Source: Winogradskyella alexanderae
GTDB lineage: Bacteria > Bacteroidota > Bacteroidia > Flavobacteriales > Flavobacteriaceae
Assembly (NCBI RefSeq): GCF_020166335.1
Contig: NZ_JAIUJR010000003.1
Location: 62,001 to 126,000 of the forward strand
Length of the DNA: 64,000 nucleotides
Reading direction: 5' to 3'
Part shown: positions 61,707 to 64,000 of the stretch, one piece after another
Position numbering within the stretch: the first letter of the stretch is position 1
Layout: every line of letters begins with the position of its first letter
Notes under the pieces: generated by a model
The model's database searches: none
The model's input: the letters and a program-made list of their open reading frames with translations, nothing else
Told to the model about the DNA's origin: nothing
Translations under genes and position numbers: made by a program

Positions 61707-61750
61707 ATGATAATTATCATGTAAATTCTTCCGTATTACATCTACTTTTA
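61707..61750 (+). promoter_or_regulatory. Fnr-type site and promoter of ppdK
   Basis: Perfect palindrome ATGATAATTATCAT at 61707-61720. A -7-like element TACTTTTA (last G replaced by A) at 61743-61750 is 33 bp away centre to centre. Predicted start near 61754, leader about 51 bases. Confidence 0.7.
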
Positions 61751-61804
61751 TACCGTCTTTTGGAAAATTAGACATTAAAAAAGAGAATCAAAAAATTATA
61801 TAAA

Positions 61805-64000
61805 ATGGAAGTAATGGAAGGGTTAAAAACTCGAGTTTACAGATTTGGAAACAAAACTGCAGACGGAAACAGTAAAATGAAAAATTTGTTAGGAGGTAAA
61901 GGTGCTAATCTAGCAGAAATGAGTGCGCTCGGCATACCTGTTCCTCCTGGATTTACTATCACAACTGAAGTATGTACTGAATACAATCAACTAGGCAAAG
62001 ATGCCATAATTGAGTTGGTAAAAGAAGAGGTTGAGCAGTCTATAGCTAATATTGAAACTCAAATGGGTTCAGTATTCGGGGATAAAGAAAATCCACTATT
62101 AATTTCAGTCAGATCTGGAGCAAGAGTATCTATGCCAGGAATGATGGATACTGTGTTGAACTTAGGTTTGAATGATGAGGTTGTAATTGGTTTAGCCAAA
62201 CGTACAAACAACGAACAGTTTGCATGGGATTCTTATCGTCGTTTCATTCAAATGTACGGCGGTGTTGTTATGGGGATGAAACCAGAATCAAAAGACGATA
62301 TTGATCCTTTTGAAGAAATAATGGAACACCTAAAGCATAAACGAGGCATTCAACTAGATACTGAATTTACCGTTCAAGATTTAAAAGATTTAGTGTACGA
62401 TTTTAAAGACACAATCAAAAAGCGCACAGGTAAAGATTTTCCAACAGATCCATGGGAACAGCTTTGGGGTGCAATAATGGCTGTTTTCAATAGCTGGAAT
62501 GGTGATAGAGCAGTCTATTATCGTAATATGCATGGTTACCCTGCTGATTGGGGAACTGCTGTAAATGTTCAAGCTATGGTGTATGGAAACATGGGAGATA
62601 ATTCTGGTACAGGTGTTTGTTTTACACGTGATGCCGGCACTGGCGAAAATGTATTCAATGGTGAATATTTAATAAATGCGCAAGGTGAGGACGTTGTTGC
62701 AGGGGTACGCACACCACAGCAAATCACAAAATTAGGATCTCAACGCTGGGCAAAATTAGCGAAAATTGAAGAAGACGATCGATTAGAAAATTATCCTTCA
62801 CTCGAAGAATTGATGCCATCAATTTTTAATGAATTAAACGAATATCAAGATATATTAGAGAAGCATTATCGCGATATGCAGGACATGGAGTTTACGATTC
62901 AAGATGGTAAGCTTTGGATTCTTCAGACTAGGAACGGTAAGCGTACCGGAGCGGCCACTGTTAAAATAGCAATGGACTTGCTTAAGGAAGGCATGATTAA
63001 CGAAAAAGAAGCCTTGTTGTTAATTGAACCGAACAAACTAGATGAATTATTACATCCCATATTTGACCCTACTGCATTAAAACGCTCAAATGTTATAGCA
63101 CAAGGTTTGCCTGCTTCTCCTGGAGCAGCAACAGGTAGAATAGTGTTCTTTGCGGATGAAGCCAAAAAGTATAAACACAGTATTTTAGTCCGTATCGAAA
63201 CTTCTCCCGAAGATTTAGAAGGTATGAATATTGCCAAGGGTATTTTAACAGCACGAGGTGGTATGACCTCTCACGCTGCTGTGGTAGCTAGGGGTATGGG
63301 CAAATGTTGTGTATCTGGCGCAGGGGCGCTCAACATTAACTATAAGACTAGAACACTAACTGTTGGGGATCACGTTTTTCATGATGGTGACTGGATTTCC
63401 TTAAATGGTACAACAGGAAACGTTATTGAAGGTAAAGTAGCAACTATGGAGCCAGAACTTAGTGGTGAGTTCGCAGAACTTATGACACTTGCTGAAAAGT
63501 ATGGTGAAATAAAAGTTCGTACCAACGCGGATACACCGAAAGACGCAAAAATAGCTCGAGCATTTGGTGCACAGGGTATAGGCCTAACTAGAACTGAGCA
63601 TATGTTCTTTGAGGTTGATAGAATTAAAGCGATGCGCGAAATGATTTTAGCAAATACCATTAAAGGACGTAAACATGCATTAGACGAATTATTACCAATG
63701 CAACGTGTTGATTTTGAAGGTATTTTTGAAGCTATGCAGGGACAATCAGTTACGATTAGATTGTTAGACCCGCCATTACATGAGTTTGTGCCTCACCAAT
63801 TAGCTACTCAAAAGGAATTGGCTGAAGATATGCATATCTCACTACAGGCGGTTAAGAATAAGGTCGCCGAATTGGAAGAATTTAATCCAATGCTTGGACA
63901 CAGAGGCTGTAGGTTAGGTAATACTTATCCTGAAATTACAGAGATGCAAACAAGAGCAATAATTGAGGCAGCACTTAATTTAAAAGAAAGAGGCATTGTT
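61805..64000 (+). CDS. ppdK: Pyruvate, phosphate dikinase (C-terminus outside window)
   Basis: 732 codons open from ATG 61805 to the window end; the full enzyme has about 900 residues. The N-terminal ATP-grasp begins RVYRFGNKTADG and then MKNLLGGKGANLAEMSALGI; phosphohistidine domain GGMTSHAAVVARGMGKCCVSG with His490; then the TIM-barrel PEP domain starts (GLTRTEHMFF). It interconverts pyruvate, ATP and Pi with PEP, AMP and PPi. With an Fnr-type promoter it would serve PPi-linked glycolysis under oxygen limitation; direction in the cell is not known. Confidence 0.95.
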   Translation, partial: MEVMEGLKTRVYRFGNKTADGNSKMKNLLGGKGANLAEMSALGIPVPPGFTITTEVCTEYNQLGKDAIIELVKEEVEQSIANIETQMGSVFGDKENPLLISVRSGARVSMPGMMDTVLNLGLNDEVVIGLAKRTNNEQFAWDSYRRFIQMYGGVVMGMKPESKDDIDPFEEIMEHLKHKRGIQLDTEFTVQDLKDLVYDFKDTIKKRTGKDFPTDPWEQLWGAIMAVFNSWNGDRAVYYRNMHGYPADWGTAVNVQAMVYGNMGDNSGTGVCFTRDAGTGENVFNGEYLINAQGEDVVAGVRTPQQITKLGSQRWAKLAKIEEDDRLENYPSLEELMPSIFNELNEYQDILEKHYRDMQDMEFTIQDGKLWILQTRNGKRTGAATVKIAMDLLKEGMINEKEALLLIEPNKLDELLHPIFDPTALKRSNVIAQGLPASPGAATGRIVFFADEAKKYKHSILVRIETSPEDLEGMNIAKGILTARGGMTSHAAVVARGMGKCCVSGAGALNINYKTRTLTVGDHVFHDGDWISLNGTTGNVIEGKVATMEPELSGEFAELMTLAEKYGEIKVRTNADTPKDAKIARAFGAQGIGLTRTEHMFFEVDRIKAMREMILANTIKGRKHALDELLPMQRVDFEGIFEAMQGQSVTIRLLDPPLHEFVPHQLATQKELAEDMHISLQAVKNKVAELEEFNPMLGHRGCRLGNTYPEITEMQTRAIIEAALNLKERGIV

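Noticed and set aside
1..64000. CRISPR arrays, tRNA or rRNA genes, insertion sequences, integrases, prophage genes
   Set aside because: No regularly spaced direct repeats, cloverleaf-like segments, transposase motifs or terminal inverted repeats were seen on either strand; a covariance-model search would be needed to exclude small RNAs.

Overview
This 64 kb window is chromosome of a low-GC Bacteroidetes bacterium, almost certainly a marine member of the Flavobacteriaceae. The evidence is a type IX secretion (T9SS) type B sorting domain, CcoN-CcoO fused into one oxidase subunit, LytTR/2TM signalling genes, a LETM1-related protein, an S46 dipeptidyl peptidase, lipoproteins with acidic surface-export signals (CSDDDG), and promoters of the Bacteroidetes TAnnTTTG type. 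I saw no rRNA, tRNA, insertion sequence, prophage or CRISPR array.

Layout. 1-13 kb: mostly minus-strand envelope genes (small lipoproteins, a beta-barrel protein, a 1088-residue T9SS adhesin, a retropepsin-like/PDZ protease, a serine hydrolase), plus a VOC protein and a SMUG2-like uracil-DNA glycosylase. 13.2-17.4 kb: a plus-strand operon of DUF2141, TPR, a histidine kinase carrying a 2TM domain, three free-standing 2TM proteins and a LytTR response regulator. 17.4-19.3 kb: LETM1-related protein and Cu/Zn superoxide dismutase. 19.4-32.4 kb: a low-oxygen respiration block, with hemN-usp, the cbb3 oxidase operon ccoS-ccoNO-ccoQ-ccoP-ccoG-ccoH-tauE, ccoI, an Fnr-type regulator and an FMN-dependent lactate dehydrogenase. 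32.4-48.5 kb: secreted proteins and peptidases (BNR propeller, S46, M1, M28), a VWA/MoxR-type ATPase pair, and a patch of decayed genes at 45.0-47.3 kb. 48.6-57 kb: a MarR-controlled fatty-acid oxidation operon and an acyl-CoA ligase. 57.2-64 kb: a fermentation block of pyruvate formate-lyase, its activase, an OFA-type transporter and pyruvate phosphate dikinase (cut by the window end).

The most informative observation is regulatory. Five near-identical palindromes, ATGA-N6-TCAT (the pflB copy ends in TCAG), lie in front of hemN, ccoS, ccoI/fnr, pflB and ppdK. In all five activated directions the palindrome centre is exactly 33 bp from the centre of a TAnnTTTG-like -7 element (perfect in three, one base off in two), which puts the site near -40. 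The Fnr-family protein encoded in the window is the obvious candidate to read them. This links high-affinity respiration, oxygen-independent haem synthesis, copper loading, pyruvate cleavage and PPi-linked glycolysis into one predicted oxygen-limitation regulon. A second clear regulatory element is a perfect 23-bp inverted repeat of two TATGC-N2-GCATA dyads over the promoter of the MarR/beta-oxidation operon.

Signs of decay: a TMEM175-like fragment, an M24 aminopeptidase broken by an in-frame stop and lacking its C-terminal part, and a secreted-protein gene broken at two homopolymers.
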